A DNA stretch of 64,000 nt from Palsa-892 sp963751615 (GCA_963751615.1 CAVVVG010000005.1:310001-374000); one strand, 5' to 3'. Positions 27,128 to 36,971 are shown, counted from the first letter of the stretch. Notes: generated from the letters alone by a model not told the origin. Numbers and translations: made by a program.

Positions 27128-27652
27128 TTAGCGGTAGTAACGGCAGTGCCGTCTGAGTACGCCACGTTCATTATAAGCGCGGTAGCATCGCCGTCCGTAA
27201 TAGGCAGGCTGGTAGGCCGGAACCGAGATTTGCAATCCGCTCAGATCGGCATTGACCATCAATCCAACCTGCTGGCCGTACAGCTGCATGAGGGCGCCCT
27301 TTTCGTTGCGCAACTGAATGAACCGCGCCCCGACACCGATTGCGGCGCCGGCGCCGACCGCTCCATAGGTACCCGCGACGTCATAAGCGCTGCGGATGTT
27401 GCTCACCTGGCCGAAAAGATAGGTCTGCGAAGCGCCAAACAAGAACCCTGCGCTCAATCCACCGATCGACAGCGGATACTGTCGTCGATGAAACGTCAGC
27501 GTGCCGCTTCCGCCTGACGCACCGACGAACCAGCCGCCCTTTATCACCGAAAGCCGGACGGTTCCGCTGTCGGCGTGGGCCACGGATGAAAGGCTCGCGC
27601 CCACCATAGCAATCAGAGCTATGAAAGCTGTACGAAATCCGAATAAACGCAT
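27128..27652 (-). CDS. Secreted hypothetical protein, paralogue of 43024-43464
   Basis: The 174-residue protein has a signal peptide (FRTAFIALIAMVGASLSSVAHA-DSG) and a mature domain with small residues and beta-like repeats (GGWFVGASGGSGTLTFH, YPLSIGGLSAGFLFGAS, GTYGAVGAGAAIGVGARF). The C-terminal 30 residues are Tyr/Arg/Cys-rich and missing from its paralogue. The two proteins are about 70% identical over the shared region by eye. No named family is recognised; a periplasmic or envelope role is likely from the signal peptide. A FixK-type box is centred about 100 bp upstream. Confidence 0.8.
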   Translation of the reverse strand: MRLFGFRTAFIALIAMVGASLSSVAHADSGTVRLSVIKGGWFVGASGGSGTLTFHRRQYPLSIGGLSAGFLFGASQTYLFGQVSNIRSAYDVAGTYGAVGAGAAIGVGARFIQLRNEKGALMQLYGQQVGLMVNADLSGLQISVPAYQPAYYGRRCYRAYNERGVLRRHCRYYR

Positions 27653-27747
27653 GTTGTTACCCTTTCGTCTGTTGTTATTCTCGGCGTTAAATTTTCACGC
27701 GGATGCGATTTATTGGAAGTTTATCAAATAGCGCGCTGATCAGAACA

Positions 27748-27761
27748 TTGAGATAAATCAA
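27748..27761. promoter_or_regulatory. FixK/FNR-type box upstream of the secreted protein gene
   Basis: TTGAGATAAATCAA matches TTGA-N6-TCAA. It ends 96 bp before the leftward start at 27652 and is 271 bp from the rightward channel gene start at 28032. Confidence 0.65.
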
Positions 27762-28031
27762 CTTCGGCGACCTGCTGCCACGGAATAGTGCATTGCTGGC
27801 AGGCAGGGGCCTTACACTTTACTCTCGCCCGCCAAATGGATTGAATAGTTGCCGCCATTGTTGCTGTGCAACAATAATCAAGGTAGATTGCCGATGCCCG
27901 CGCTTCTCCAGCGCATTCGCGATCTTGTCGGATTCATCGTCCATTGCTGTAATCGTCGCTGCATAGGTACGACGCTTCGTGCATCCCCTGACTCCCAAGG
28001 ATGTACCGCCGTACTACGTGGCAAACACCTG

Positions 28032-28949
28032 ATGATCCGACTCTTACCTTGCGCCGCGTTCTGGATACTTATGGCCGTCCTGACGGTCGCTAGCGCGCAC
28101 GCCCAGGATCTAGAGCCAAGGTCGTACTCGAACACACCGATCGGACTTAATTTTTTGGTTGCGGGATACGTGTACTCCGAAGGAAAAATGGCATTTGATC
28201 CATCGACGGCAATCACCAATGCGCAATTTCACACCGACACCGGCGCGTTGGCCTACGTGCGCTCCTTCGAACTATGGGGCCAGTCTGCCAAATTCGATGT
28301 GGTGCTCCCCTATTCTTCGTTTTCCGCGCACGGGCTGGTGGATGGCCAGTCTAGACAGCGCGAAATGTGGGGATTAGGTGATCCGCGCTTTCGATTTTCT
28401 ATGAATTTGTACGGGGCGCCCGCGCTTTCAGTGAAGGAATTTGCGGAATACCGGCAGGACCTCATCGTTGGAGTGAGCCTGCAGGTTTCGGCCCCGCTGG
28501 GGCAATACGACGACAACAAATTACTCAACCTCGGCAACAACCGCTGGTCGTTCAAGCCCGAGCTTGGCATTTCGAAGGCGTGGGGTTCGTGGACGGTGGA
28601 GCTCATTCCTAGTGCCACGTTTTTCACAGACAACACCGATTTCTATAACGGCAGCACGCTCGCGCAGACGCCGATTTATGCGGTCCAGACACACATCATC
28701 TATAGTTTTCAATCTGGCATATGGCTCGGGTTGGGAGGCACCTATTTTACAGGCGGCCGCACCAGTCTGAATGGCGTAAAAGGAGATAACGCGCTAACGA
28801 ACACGCGCGCAGGTTTGGTCCTTGCGCTGCCGGTGGATCGCCACAACTCTGTAAAGTTTTATGGCAGCATTGGCACCTCGACGCGCACCGGCAGTGAGTT
28901 CAGCTCTGTCGGTATCGCGTGGCAATATCGCTGGGGTAGCGGATATTGA
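28032..28949 (+). CDS. Outer-membrane channel, phenol MetA-degradation-pathway type
   Basis: I start at the ATG at 28032 because it gives a signal peptide (LLPCAAFWILMAVLTVASAHA) cleaved before QDLEPRSYSN; the longer frame from 27849 adds non-protein-like residues. The 305-residue product has the beta-barrel texture of the transporter family named for the MetA pathway of phenol degradation: PIGLNFLVAGY near the start, DVVLPYSSFSAHG, WGLGDPRFRFSMNLYGAPAL, and a C-terminal SVGIAWQYRWGSGY. Such proteins are outer-membrane channels, but the substrate is unknown and the name does not prove phenol catabolism. No catabolic genes are adjacent. Confidence 0.78.
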   Translation: MIRLLPCAAFWILMAVLTVASAHAQDLEPRSYSNTPIGLNFLVAGYVYSEGKMAFDPSTAITNAQFHTDTGALAYVRSFELWGQSAKFDVVLPYSSFSAHGLVDGQSRQREMWGLGDPRFRFSMNLYGAPALSVKEFAEYRQDLIVGVSLQVSAPLGQYDDNKLLNLGNNRWSFKPELGISKAWGSWTVELIPSATFFTDNTDFYNGSTLAQTPIYAVQTHIIYSFQSGIWLGLGGTYFTGGRTSLNGVKGDNALTNTRAGLVLALPVDRHNSVKFYGSIGTSTRTGSEFSSVGIAWQYRWGSGY

Positions 28950-29257
28950 GGGCGGGGTGCCAAATACGATCTGTCGCAACGCGAGCTGGATTGGATCAGC
29001 ATTTTGCAGGGCTTGGTCGATTTTCTCTCAGCGGCGATCATTCTTGCTTTCGAATTAGAAATGTATCCATTTTTGATCCGCTGGGCCATTACCTGCATCG
29101 AGTAGCATAAGTACCGCAATCTAATCGTGCGAATTGCGGGTTACTCTGCTTACTTCGTGGATCTCTCGCCCGCCAGCAGGCGGAGATAATCGCGCCGACT
29201 GAACAAAAGATTTCATCGTCAATATAGCGGCGCTGGTCATTAACGGCAGGAGATCAT
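28950..29257. other. Intergenic region, no gene seen
   Basis: The gap between the outer-membrane channel gene and the BASS transporter gene shows no convincing gene and no FixK-type box. A GGCAGGAG segment just before 29258 provides the ribosome-binding site of the next gene. Confidence 0.4.
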
Positions 29258-30136
29258 GTGATGACTGACATCTTGCAAACGATGTTAAGCGTAAGTCTGT
29301 TGATCTTTATGGCCGGCAATTTGCTGGAGATGGGGCTCAAGATTGGGGTCAACGAAACCCTCGATGCACTAAGAGATCGACGCTTCGTGGGTTTAAGCAT
29401 CCTCTGGGCTTTTGTGCTTTGCCCGGCTTTGGCCCTGCTGCTTACGAAGATTATCCCAATGGCGGAGCCTTATGCGGTCGGTCTTCTTTTCCTTGCAATG
29501 GCGCCCGGCGCGCCCTTCCTTCCCGCAGTCGCAACGAAGGCGGGAGGGGACCTGGCTTATGTAGGGGTGTTTATGCTCCTAACTGCGGTCGGCACAGTTA
29601 TCTTCATGCCGTTCGCTATTCCCGTGCTTGTCGCCGGGTTTTCAGCGGCCCCTTGGACTATAGCCAAGCCATTGATTTTCTTCATCGCTGCACCTCTTGC
29701 AGTTGGAATTGCAGTGCAAATCATCGCGAGTTCCTTCGCGCAGAAGACTCATCCCATCATAAAATGGATAACGGTCATCGATACTTTGATTATGCTTGGA
29801 CTCGTCCTTTGGATCTATGCAAGTGATTTCGTCAGCGCGGTCGGGACATTCGCAATCGGCGCACAGATCCTTTTCTATGCTCTCGTGACGGCCGGCTCCT
29901 ACTTCTTCGGTGCCGGTCTTGCCTACAAATGCAAAAGCGTCTTGTCACTTGGCGTCTGTACGCGCAACATCGGGGCTGCCTTCGCACCATTATTTGCGGT
30001 CGCCGGAACCGACCGACGTGCGATTGCAATGTGCGCCTTGGCTGTTCCCATCACAGTTATTATGGCGTACGTAGCAGCGCTTTTGATGGCCGGAAATATC
30101 GCAAAAGATCGAGGACATAAGGCGCACGCTGCGTGA
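29258..30136 (+). CDS. Bile acid:sodium symporter (BASS) family transporter
   Basis: The 292-residue membrane protein has around nine hydrophobic segments. Features of the BASS/ACR3-like fold are visible: FMAGNLLEMGLKIG in the first unit, LFLAMAPGAPFLPAVATKAGGD with the crossing-helix glycine/proline pattern, and VCTRNIGAAFAPLFAV, the family GxRNxxxA-type motif. It is a secondary transporter for an organic anion or small acid; no substrate is indicated. Two start codons are adjacent (ATG at 29258 is preceded by a GTG-like overlap and GGAG). It stands alone on the rightward strand. Confidence 0.85.
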   Translation: MMTDILQTMLSVSLLIFMAGNLLEMGLKIGVNETLDALRDRRFVGLSILWAFVLCPALALLLTKIIPMAEPYAVGLLFLAMAPGAPFLPAVATKAGGDLAYVGVFMLLTAVGTVIFMPFAIPVLVAGFSAAPWTIAKPLIFFIAAPLAVGIAVQIIASSFAQKTHPIIKWITVIDTLIMLGLVLWIYASDFVSAVGTFAIGAQILFYALVTAGSYFFGAGLAYKCKSVLSLGVCTRNIGAAFAPLFAVAGTDRRAIAMCALAVPITVIMAYVAALLMAGNIAKDRGHKAHAA

Positions 30137-30455
30137 ACGCCTGATGGCGATGGCGAGATCTTCCAATGTCGATGTATCCAAAAAACATGTTTCTTAACTT
30201 CGGAATCTGTAACCGAGGGACACGTCGATAAGTTTTGCGATCAGATCTCTGATGCGGTCCTCGACGAATGCCTGCGACACGACCGATGGCGCGCGTCGCT
30301 TGCAACACCTACGTGACGATCGGATTGCTGCACGATGAAAATCGGTGCTGCGGTGCTGATCAATATCCGCTTTTGGGGAGCAGCGGACATTGCTGAATTT
30401 TGCCCCGGGACGGTTTGTCCGCTTTTGACCCGAAGCCCACATGGGAGGGTGCTGC
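30137..30455. other. Intergenic region with dispersed repeat
   Basis: No gene is supported here. Bases 30361-30435 carry a member of the ATCCGCTTTTGG...AGCGGACAT repeat family seen at 31931 and 63740. The rest is unremarkable sequence between a rightward BASS gene and the end of the leftward DUF2254 gene. Confidence 0.45.
30361..30435. repeat. Dispersed inverted repeat, family A (member 1)
   Basis: Contains TCCGCT and AGCGGA facing each other across a short loop, followed about 45 bp later by TTTGTCCGCTTTTGACCC. The same elements recur at 31931-32000 and 63740-63802, which suggests a mobile or REP-like intergenic repeat of this genome. Confidence 0.5.
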
Positions 30456-31769
30456 CTAAGATCGCCTCCTCCAGCCCCTTTCAGCATCCGCCACATGTCG
30501 TCGGGACAGGCCGAGGCCCTGCCGATCCTCGTGGCGCGCCGTTTCCTGATCCACCGCGTCAGGTATGGAGCGGACGATGGCCACATCGAGTTGCTTTAGG
30601 TACCTCCGGACCGGATCGACGCGCACTTCCGACACCACCGAATCCGCCAGCCCGACGAGGGCCGACCTCAGGCGGCGCATCACCTGGACTGAGTTGGCGC
30701 CATATTGACGAATCTCGTCAAATGCCAGCGTCAGATAGTCTCCCCAGGTCGGCATCGGAAAGACGAGGCGCAAAACGCCGTTCGCATCTCGTGCATATCC
30801 GGCGTCGAGCTCGCGGTGTCCCAGCCGACGCAGTAGATCCTCGATTTGATCGATGGCCTGGACCGCCGTTGTCGGATCATTAATGGCCGGAGACAACGCC
30901 TTGATGGCAATGTCGACCAACAGGCGGATGGGATATTTCGGGTCCTGCTCCGCTGTCCGTTCGGTTGCCAAGTGGACGGCCCGCATCAGTTGGGCTTCGG
31001 GCAGCGCAGCTTTTGCGCCATGAACTCGCAGCAGTATCGTATCGTCGACAAGCGTGTCGCCGACCCCGCAGGCCATGACGATAACGGCTTCAGCCTGTTG
31101 TCCCTGACGGACAAGATCACCGATATCAAACTTAACAATCGTGCGTGGGGCGGCAGAATACGTCAACGTTTGGACAGCCGGCCCCAGTTCATAATCCTGA
31201 ACCACTTCTCGTCCCACGTTCGATTGGCTATCCGCTATCTCATCAAGGCGCTGAAACATATCGCGAATGACCTCGCGACCTTTGTCGCCGAGTACCTGAA
31301 GCACGTTCGTAATCTGAAGGTCGGTCAGGCCTTTCATCAAGCGAGAAAACAGCAGCATGCTGATGACAAGCAATCCAGCAACCAAGAACCCGGAGAACAT
31401 AGGCACGATCCCGGACCCGTCACGATCGACCCACACGAGAGCGCCAAGCGAATATACAAATGTGGCAATGAACACCCCGAGCGAATGAAATAACATCGGA
31501 TCACGAGCAAATAGGAGAACGATCCGCGGTGAGTAGGCAACGGCGCTGAACTGCACCATGACCAGGCCGATGGAGAACACGATGCCGGTGAGCGTGATCA
31601 TGCCGGAAGCGACTGCCGCAAAGAACGACTGAGCTGAGGCGGTGGAGAGGCCGCTGACATAGGATGCAAAGTAGACCTGCTCAAATCGCGGCAGAATACA
31701 GGCGCAGAGGAAACTCAACGCCGCGTACCACATCGGAATCAACCAGAGAGGCAGTCTACGAAGCAACAT
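30456..31769 (-). CDS. DUF2254 family membrane protein
   Basis: I start at the ATG at 31769 (MLLRRLPLWLIPMWY), though a GTG at 31793 is in frame. The 437-residue protein has about four N-terminal membrane segments (for example AVASGMITLTGIVFSIGLVMVQFSAVAYSPRI, a hallmark of DUF2254) and a long cytosolic C-terminal domain with LLVDIAIKALSPAINDPTTAVQAIDQIEDLLRRLG, also diagnostic. The function of the family is unknown; the fold suggests an ion-conducting or stress-related membrane protein. The C-terminal end (ETARHEDRQGLGLSRRHV) is unlike the rest and may be variable. Confidence 0.85.
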   Translation of the reverse strand: MLLRRLPLWLIPMWYAALSFLCACILPRFEQVYFASYVSGLSTASAQSFFAAVASGMITLTGIVFSIGLVMVQFSAVAYSPRIVLLFARDPMLFHSLGVFIATFVYSLGALVWVDRDGSGIVPMFSGFLVAGLLVISMLLFSRLMKGLTDLQITNVLQVLGDKGREVIRDMFQRLDEIADSQSNVGREVVQDYELGPAVQTLTYSAAPRTIVKFDIGDLVRQGQQAEAVIVMACGVGDTLVDDTILLRVHGAKAALPEAQLMRAVHLATERTAEQDPKYPIRLLVDIAIKALSPAINDPTTAVQAIDQIEDLLRRLGHRELDAGYARDANGVLRLVFPMPTWGDYLTLAFDEIRQYGANSVQVMRRLRSALVGLADSVVSEVRVDPVRRYLKQLDVAIVRSIPDAVDQETARHEDRQGLGLSRRHVADAERGWRRRS

Positions 31770-31930
31770 TCTATTCTTTGACTCCCACCCCACCCGTCGG
31801 CGAGTATTCGCCCAATACGCCTAGTAGCTACTGCTTGTTTCCGCTTTGCGAGAGATCAAAACTCGGAGGCACTGATCATCGCCGCCGAGACCGCTACTGG
31901 CACAAAGCAAGACATTCTATCCTCCGTTTT

Positions 31931-32000
31931 GATGTCCGCTTTTGGCAGTAAAGCGGACATCAGTATAAAAGAGTGTCACGTCTGATTTTGACCACTTTTG
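31931..32000. repeat. Dispersed inverted repeat, family A (member 2)
   Basis: GATGTCCGCTTT and AAAGCGGACATC (31931-31942 and 31950-31961) form a perfect 12-bp inverted repeat with a 7-base loop, followed by TATAAAAGAGTGTCACGTCTG and TTTTGACC. The same order of blocks appears at 63740-63802. It lies just upstream of the DUF2092 gene. Confidence 0.65.
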
Positions 32001-32039
32001 CGGCAATATAGTTGTGCAAGCTTTGTGGAGGATCGTCAA

Positions 32040-32849
32040 ATGACTGAAAAAACTCGAAAATGGCCTAGTATATCTGCAGCTAGCAGAATTGCCGCGGCGC
32101 TAGCCTTGATCCTTGGGTTGGGAATGCCCTCGGGCGTTCGAGCCGATGAGGCAGCGGCAAAGAGCCTGCTCAAGACCATGTCCGATTACATGGCGGCACA
32201 GAACGCCATATCATTTTTGTATGATACTAACCTTGAGATCACCACCAAAGATAACCAGAAACTCGGCCTGGCAAGTTCGGGCACAATCACTCTCAACCGG
32301 CCCAACAAGGTCCGCGCAACACGTCACGGCGGGTTTGCCGATGTCGAGTTGGTTTTTGACGGAAAGACGCTGACGATGCTTGGAAAGGACGCGAACGTCT
32401 ATGGTCAAGTTGATGAGCCCGGTACGATCGACCAACTCATCGACCAGATAAGAAACAAGTATCACAGGCCCGTCCCTGGAGCGGATTTGCTTATGTCAAA
32501 TGTCTACGATGAACTGATGTCTGAGGTGATCGATATAAAAGACCTCGGTAGCGGTGTGATTGGCGGCATCGAATGCGATCACCTTGCCTTTCGAACAAAG
32601 GAAGTCGATTGGCAGATCTGGATCGCACAGGGGACGCGTCCCTATCCTTGCCGGTATGTTATCACTTCCAAGCTCCTTCCCAATGCACCGCAGTACAGCG
32701 TGCAGGTTAGAGACTGGAAGGCTGCCAATGAGGTCGCATCAGACGATTTTAGCTTCAAGAATTCAACGAACGCTAAGAAGGTGGACTTGAAAGATCTGGG
32801 TGATACCGATGAACTGCCGAAGTTCTTTACGCCAGGAGGTTCCAAATGA
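32040..32849 (+). CDS. DUF2092 family secreted protein
   Basis: I start at the ATG at 32040, 8 bp after GGAGG; the longer frame from 31998 is not needed. The 269-residue protein has a signal peptide (ISAASRIAAALALILGLGMPSGVRA) and a periplasmic domain with MAAQNAISFLYDTNLEITT and GVIGGIECDHLAFRTKEVDWQIWI, typical of DUF2092, whose fold resembles lipoprotein carriers of the LolA type. A role in moving lipophilic molecules is inference. The next small gene overlaps its stop as ATGA, so the two are co-translated. Confidence 0.85.
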   Translation: MTEKTRKWPSISAASRIAAALALILGLGMPSGVRADEAAAKSLLKTMSDYMAAQNAISFLYDTNLEITTKDNQKLGLASSGTITLNRPNKVRATRHGGFADVELVFDGKTLTMLGKDANVYGQVDEPGTIDQLIDQIRNKYHRPVPGADLLMSNVYDELMSEVIDIKDLGSGVIGGIECDHLAFRTKEVDWQIWIAQGTRPYPCRYVITSKLLPNAPQYSVQVRDWKAANEVASDDFSFKNSTNAKKVDLKDLGDTDELPKFFTPGGSK

Positions 32850-33058
32850 CTGTGTCGAAGCAAATTGGCCCCTTATTGGTGGCCGCGACTTTATCGTTTT
32901 TTGCACTCGAACTTGGAGAGCAGCTTTCAATCCCTGGTATGCACAGCTTCGTCTCGACTGCTGAGGCCGTCGTCGGGCGTCCGCTAACGCCTGTGAGCGT
33001 TGCTGGCGCGGCACGACGCACGGGGCGGCGCTGTGCAACTGGCGTATATGATTGTTAG
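32846..33058 (+). CDS. Small secreted protein coupled to DUF2092
   Basis: This 70-residue protein overlaps the DUF2092 stop by 4 bp. It has a hydrophobic N-terminal segment (IGPLLVAATLSFFALELGEQ) that may be a signal or anchor, then VVGRPLTPVSVAGAARRTGRR and a short end GVYDC. The VGRPLTPxSVAGxARR pattern occurs in small proteins paired with DUF2092 in related bacteria as I recall, usually with a longer cysteine-containing tail; this one may be truncated by a frameshift near its end. Confidence 0.6.
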   Translation: MTVSKQIGPLLVAATLSFFALELGEQLSIPGMHSFVSTAEAVVGRPLTPVSVAGAARRTGRRCATGVYDC

Positions 33059-33348
33059 GGTCGGTACGTCGTAAAGATAAAGACCCAGAATTTAATGCTG
33101 GCAGCCAAAATCCGGCTGCCGGCATGACTTGAAACAGCTAATTAATGAGGTGGCCGATTAATGTCGCTTTCAGGAGTAATGCAGACATCGAGATTGGGGC
33201 GCATCATGCGTGCCGCTGCCTTTGTTTGCAGATCAGCGGGCACAACATTAAATGCGGGCGGCGGCGCCCACGACAAGACGCTTCCTTATGAACTGAGCCT
33301 TTGGCGACGACAGGCGCCTTACCGATCGGAGATTTGCCCGCACAGCCA

Positions 33349-33716
33349 CCGTCCGACGACTCTGGTGGTCGTTGTTGCAGCCGTGACCCTGATGAGCATC
33401 TTCGGTTCTGGCGATACTGGCATCAAAATTGTCGGCGAACTTCCCAGTGGCCTTCCCGCAATTGGTCTGCCGAATATCCACGTCTCAGATTTTTCGGAAC
33501 TAATTCCGACTGCACTTGCCTGCTTTATCCTTGCATATGGTGAAGCGATTTCTGTTGCCCGCAGTTTCGCGTAAAAGCATGGATACGAAGTCAATTCTCA
33601 AATTGGTCCGTCATTGATTTTGATCCCGGTCATAAACCGTTGGGCCAATCGTGCTGGCTGTTGCTTGGGATTTGTTAATCACCTGGATGCGTGAGCATGA
33701 GACGGTTTCGAATTAG
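33349..33716 (+). pseudogene. Deleted mosaic copy of the sulP / AI-2E transporter pair
   Basis: Bases 33349-33594 are colinear with 24655-24900 of the sulP gene with 7 mismatches in 246 bases, including CAA to TAA, which creates a stop. They join directly to 33598-33633, matching 26556-26591 of the AI-2E-type gene with one mismatch, then 33639-33716, matching 26779-26856 up to its stop codon. Order and orientation are those of the intact pair, so this is a second copy that lost two internal segments. No full-length protein can be made. Confidence 0.9.
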
Positions 33717-33779
33717 GCCGAGGCGGTTGTTTAAGAACGACCGTCTCGCGAATTTCGTTTTGGGTCAGGGGACGTCCAC

Positions 33780-36700
33780 TCACGACGAAGGCTGTTTCCT
33801 TTGCGCGCTTACGGAGTTCTTGCTTCTGACCGCACTGGGCTCCAATTCCTTCTGTGGACGCGTTGAGGGTCTAAGTCTTTCTCGAACTGCCTGGAACGTT
33901 ACATAAAGTGGCGGGATGGCAAATATGCCAATAAACGAGGCGAGAATCATGCCGCCAAACACCGGTGTGCCAACATTCCGTCGTGCGAGTTCCGATGCCC
34001 CCGTCGCCGCGACCAACGGATACAGGCCGAGGATAAAGGCAAACGATGTCATCATGACGGGACGGAAGCGCAGTCGCGCCCCTTCCGTTGCCGCCTCAAG
34101 CAAAGGGGTTCCTTTCTCTCTCAGCTCCTTCGCGAACTCAACGATGAGGATGCCGTTCTTGGCTGCAAGGCCGATCAGAACCACCATGCCGATCTGCCCG
34201 TAGAGATCGAGCGTCAGTCCCCCAATGACGATGGCCAAGTAAGAGCCGAAAACGCCGACTGCGACGGATAGTAGGACTGGCACTGGTATCGTCCAGCTTT
34301 CATAGAGCGCGACAAGAAACAGGTATGCAAACAGCACTGCAAAACCGAGAATAATTGCAGTCTTACCCTCTGCGCGCTTTTCCTGGAACGAAGTATCGGT
34401 CCACTCACCGGCATAACCCGCCGGAAGTGTGCGCGCGGCAACTTCTTCCATTGCCTTGAGCGCTTGTCCGGATGATACGCCTGGCGCAGGCCCACCCTGA
34501 ATCGTCACGGCTTGCCGATTGTTGTAACGGATCAATGCGGGCGGGCCTACGATGACACGGACCTCTGCCAGACTTCGCATTGGAATCATTTTCCCGTCAT
34601 TGCTCTTTACATTAATCTTATAAATATCATTGATATTTGCCCTGTCGGCCGCTTCAGCCTGTACTTGGACCTGCCACGTGCGTCCGAACAAATTTACATT
34701 ATTGATAAAGTATCCCCCGAGCGACGCTTGCAGCGATTGAAATATGGAGCTCAATGGCACGCCCAGAATCTGGGCTTTGTCCCGATTAATGTCGAGATAA
34801 ACCGAGGGATTCGTTGCATTGAACGTGGAAAACACACGGCTCAATTGCTTATCCTGATTGGCAGCCACAACGAGACCACGCACCGCTTGTGCCAGCGCCT
34901 TGGGATCGCCACCGCGAAGGTCTTGCAGCACAAAGGCAAAGCCGCCGCCGCTGCCAAGACCAAGAATTGGCGGCGGCGCCAGGGGAACGACCGATCCGCC
35001 TTGGACCTGGCGAAACTTGTCCGCAAGACGAGCAATCACCGCGGCCGCCCCAAGAGACCGATCTTTGCGATCCTCGAATGGTTTGAGCGTGACAACGATA
35101 AAGGCTGAGTTTGCTTGGGAATAATTATCGATGAAGTTTAGCCCAATCACCGAAGTTATATCTTCGACCGCCTCCTCCTCTCGTAGGATTGCTTCCGCAG
35201 TTTGAATTATCTCGGTTGTTCGCCCAATCGAGGCGCCCCCTGGCAATTGAACAACAACAAAAAATGCGCCTTGATCGTCTTCTGGCAAAAATCCCGTTGG
35301 GGTAATCATTGACAGGCCGACGACGCCGATACCCGAAACGCCAACGAGCACCAGTCCGATGATCGAAAGGCGTACAATTCTTGCCACTGCGGCGCCGTAA
35401 GCGTCGCGCACTTTGTCGATCGAACGCATCACCCATCCCATCACGCCCCGCCGCGGACCGTGGTGGGGACGCAGCAGAACAGCACAGAGCGCTGGGGACA
35501 AAGTGAGGGCGTTGATAGCCGATAAGAACATCGCAACTGCAACAGTCACTGCGAACTGTCGAAATAGTTCGCCGGAAATGCCGGGGATAAAGGCCACCGG
35601 CACAAAGACGGAGAGAAGCACCAAAGTGATCGCTATGATCGGCGCCGTAATTTCCGCCATGGCACGCTTGGTAGCCTCAGCGGGCGAAAGCTCGGGATGC
35701 TCTTCCATCACCCGTTCGACATTCTCGACAACGACAATTGCATCGTCGACAACAATACCAATTGCGAGCACAACCGCTAAAAGCGAAACCGAATTGGCCG
35801 AATAACCGACGGCTAAGAGCGCGATGAATGCACCGATAAGACTGACGGGCACTGCTAATGTTGGGACCAACGTGGCGCGGATACTCCCGAGAAAGAGAAA
35901 GACAACCAACACCACGAGGATGAAGGCTTCGACGAGTGTCTTCTGCACTTCATGGATCGTATCCGTGACGAAAACGGTTGGATCGTATGTGACCTTCCAG
36001 GCCAGGTCTTCAGGAAATCTCTTCTCTAATTCGGTGATGCGGTCGCGAATGGCCTTAAATGTAGCGATAGCATTGGCACCAGGCGATTGATAAATCGCGA
36101 TCGCGGTAGCAGGGCCTTCATTGAAGCGTGTGTCACGATCAAGATTGGCAGCGCCCAATTCTACCTTGGCAACATCACGAAGGCGCAAAACAGAGCCATC
36201 AGGATTGGTGCGGATTACGATGTTTTCAAACTCCGCAACCGTACTGAGGCGACCTTTCGTTTGGATATTGAATTGAAGCTGTTGATCGTTCGATATTGGG
36301 CGAGCGCCAATGCGGCCGACCGCTGCCTGGATATTCTGTGACTGGATCGCGTTAATGATATCTGCGGTGGTCAGACCAAGGCCCGTTAGCCGGTCGGTCC
36401 GCACCCAAGCACGCATGGCATAATCCTGTGGAGCCCATAGAGTCGCATCGCCGACGCCGGGCGTGCTCCTGATTTGATCGAGAAGATTGATCGTGGCGTA
36501 GTTCGATAGAAACAATGGATCGTGCGAATGTTTCGGCGCGTAAAGTGCGATGACACCAAGTAACGCTGATGATTTTTTCTTAACTGTAACCCCCTGACGC
36601 TGCACGTCCGGAGGAAGACTGGTAAGAGCGACCTGAACTCGGTTGTTGACGTTGACGGTGTTAATGTCCGGATTGGTGCCAAGTTCAAAGGAGACTACAA

Positions 36701-36971
36701 GCGAGTAACTACCATCATCGCCGCTCACGCTTTTCATGTAGAGCATTTTGTCGACGCCGACGACTTGGGCTTCGATCGGTTGCGCGATCGTTGCATCCAC
36801 CACCGTGCCCGAAGCACCCGGATAGACAGTTGTGACAGAAACCTGCGGTGGAACGATATCGGGATATTGTGCGATTGGAATCGAAAACAGCGCTAACAGC
36901 CCGCCAATCGTCGTGACGATCGCGATGACGATGGCAAGGCGAGGCCGATCGACAAAAATCGCGGAGAGCAT
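33780..36971 (-). CDS. RND efflux transporter permease (HAE1 family, AcrB-like)
   Basis: I start at the ATG at 36971 (MLSAIFVDRPRLAIVIAIV), 4 bp after the stop of the adaptor gene, giving 1063 residues. The proton-relay pair of aspartates is in GIVVDDAIVVVENVERVMEE in TM4, and the typical PGASGTVVDATIAQPIEAQV porter segment and KNGILIVEFAKELREKG in TM10-11 are present. Such pumps are trimers spanning the inner membrane and periplasm, driven by protons, exporting drugs, detergents or aromatics. The upstream adaptor gene is in the same leftward operon; no outer-membrane TolC-like gene is adjacent. Confidence 0.93.
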   Translation of the reverse strand: MLSAIFVDRPRLAIVIAIVTTIGGLLALFSIPIAQYPDIVPPQVSVTTVYPGASGTVVDATIAQPIEAQVVGVDKMLYMKSVSGDDGSYSLVVSFELGTNPDINTVNVNNRVQVALTSLPPDVQRQGVTVKKKSSALLGVIALYAPKHSHDPLFLSNYATINLLDQIRSTPGVGDATLWAPQDYAMRAWVRTDRLTGLGLTTADIINAIQSQNIQAAVGRIGARPISNDQQLQFNIQTKGRLSTVAEFENIVIRTNPDGSVLRLRDVAKVELGAANLDRDTRFNEGPATAIAIYQSPGANAIATFKAIRDRITELEKRFPEDLAWKVTYDPTVFVTDTIHEVQKTLVEAFILVVLVVFLFLGSIRATLVPTLAVPVSLIGAFIALLAVGYSANSVSLLAVVLAIGIVVDDAIVVVENVERVMEEHPELSPAEATKRAMAEITAPIIAITLVLLSVFVPVAFIPGISGELFRQFAVTVAVAMFLSAINALTLSPALCAVLLRPHHGPRRGVMGWVMRSIDKVRDAYGAAVARIVRLSIIGLVLVGVSGIGVVGLSMITPTGFLPEDDQGAFFVVVQLPGGASIGRTTEIIQTAEAILREEEAVEDITSVIGLNFIDNYSQANSAFIVVTLKPFEDRKDRSLGAAAVIARLADKFRQVQGGSVVPLAPPPILGLGSGGGFAFVLQDLRGGDPKALAQAVRGLVVAANQDKQLSRVFSTFNATNPSVYLDINRDKAQILGVPLSSIFQSLQASLGGYFINNVNLFGRTWQVQVQAEAADRANINDIYKINVKSNDGKMIPMRSLAEVRVIVGPPALIRYNNRQAVTIQGGPAPGVSSGQALKAMEEVAARTLPAGYAGEWTDTSFQEKRAEGKTAIILGFAVLFAYLFLVALYESWTIPVPVLLSVAVGVFGSYLAIVIGGLTLDLYGQIGMVVLIGLAAKNGILIVEFAKELREKGTPLLEAATEGARLRFRPVMMTSFAFILGLYPLVAATGASELARRNVGTPVFGGMILASFIGIFAIPPLYVTFQAVRERLRPSTRPQKELEPSAVRSKNSVSAQRKQPSS

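Noticed and set aside
28859..29119. Leftward 86-codon frame at the end of the channel gene
   Set aside because: Overlaps the conserved barrel C-terminus and has no start signals.
35824..36090. Rightward frames over the RND permease
   Set aside because: Antisense to a clearly conserved HAE1 pump.
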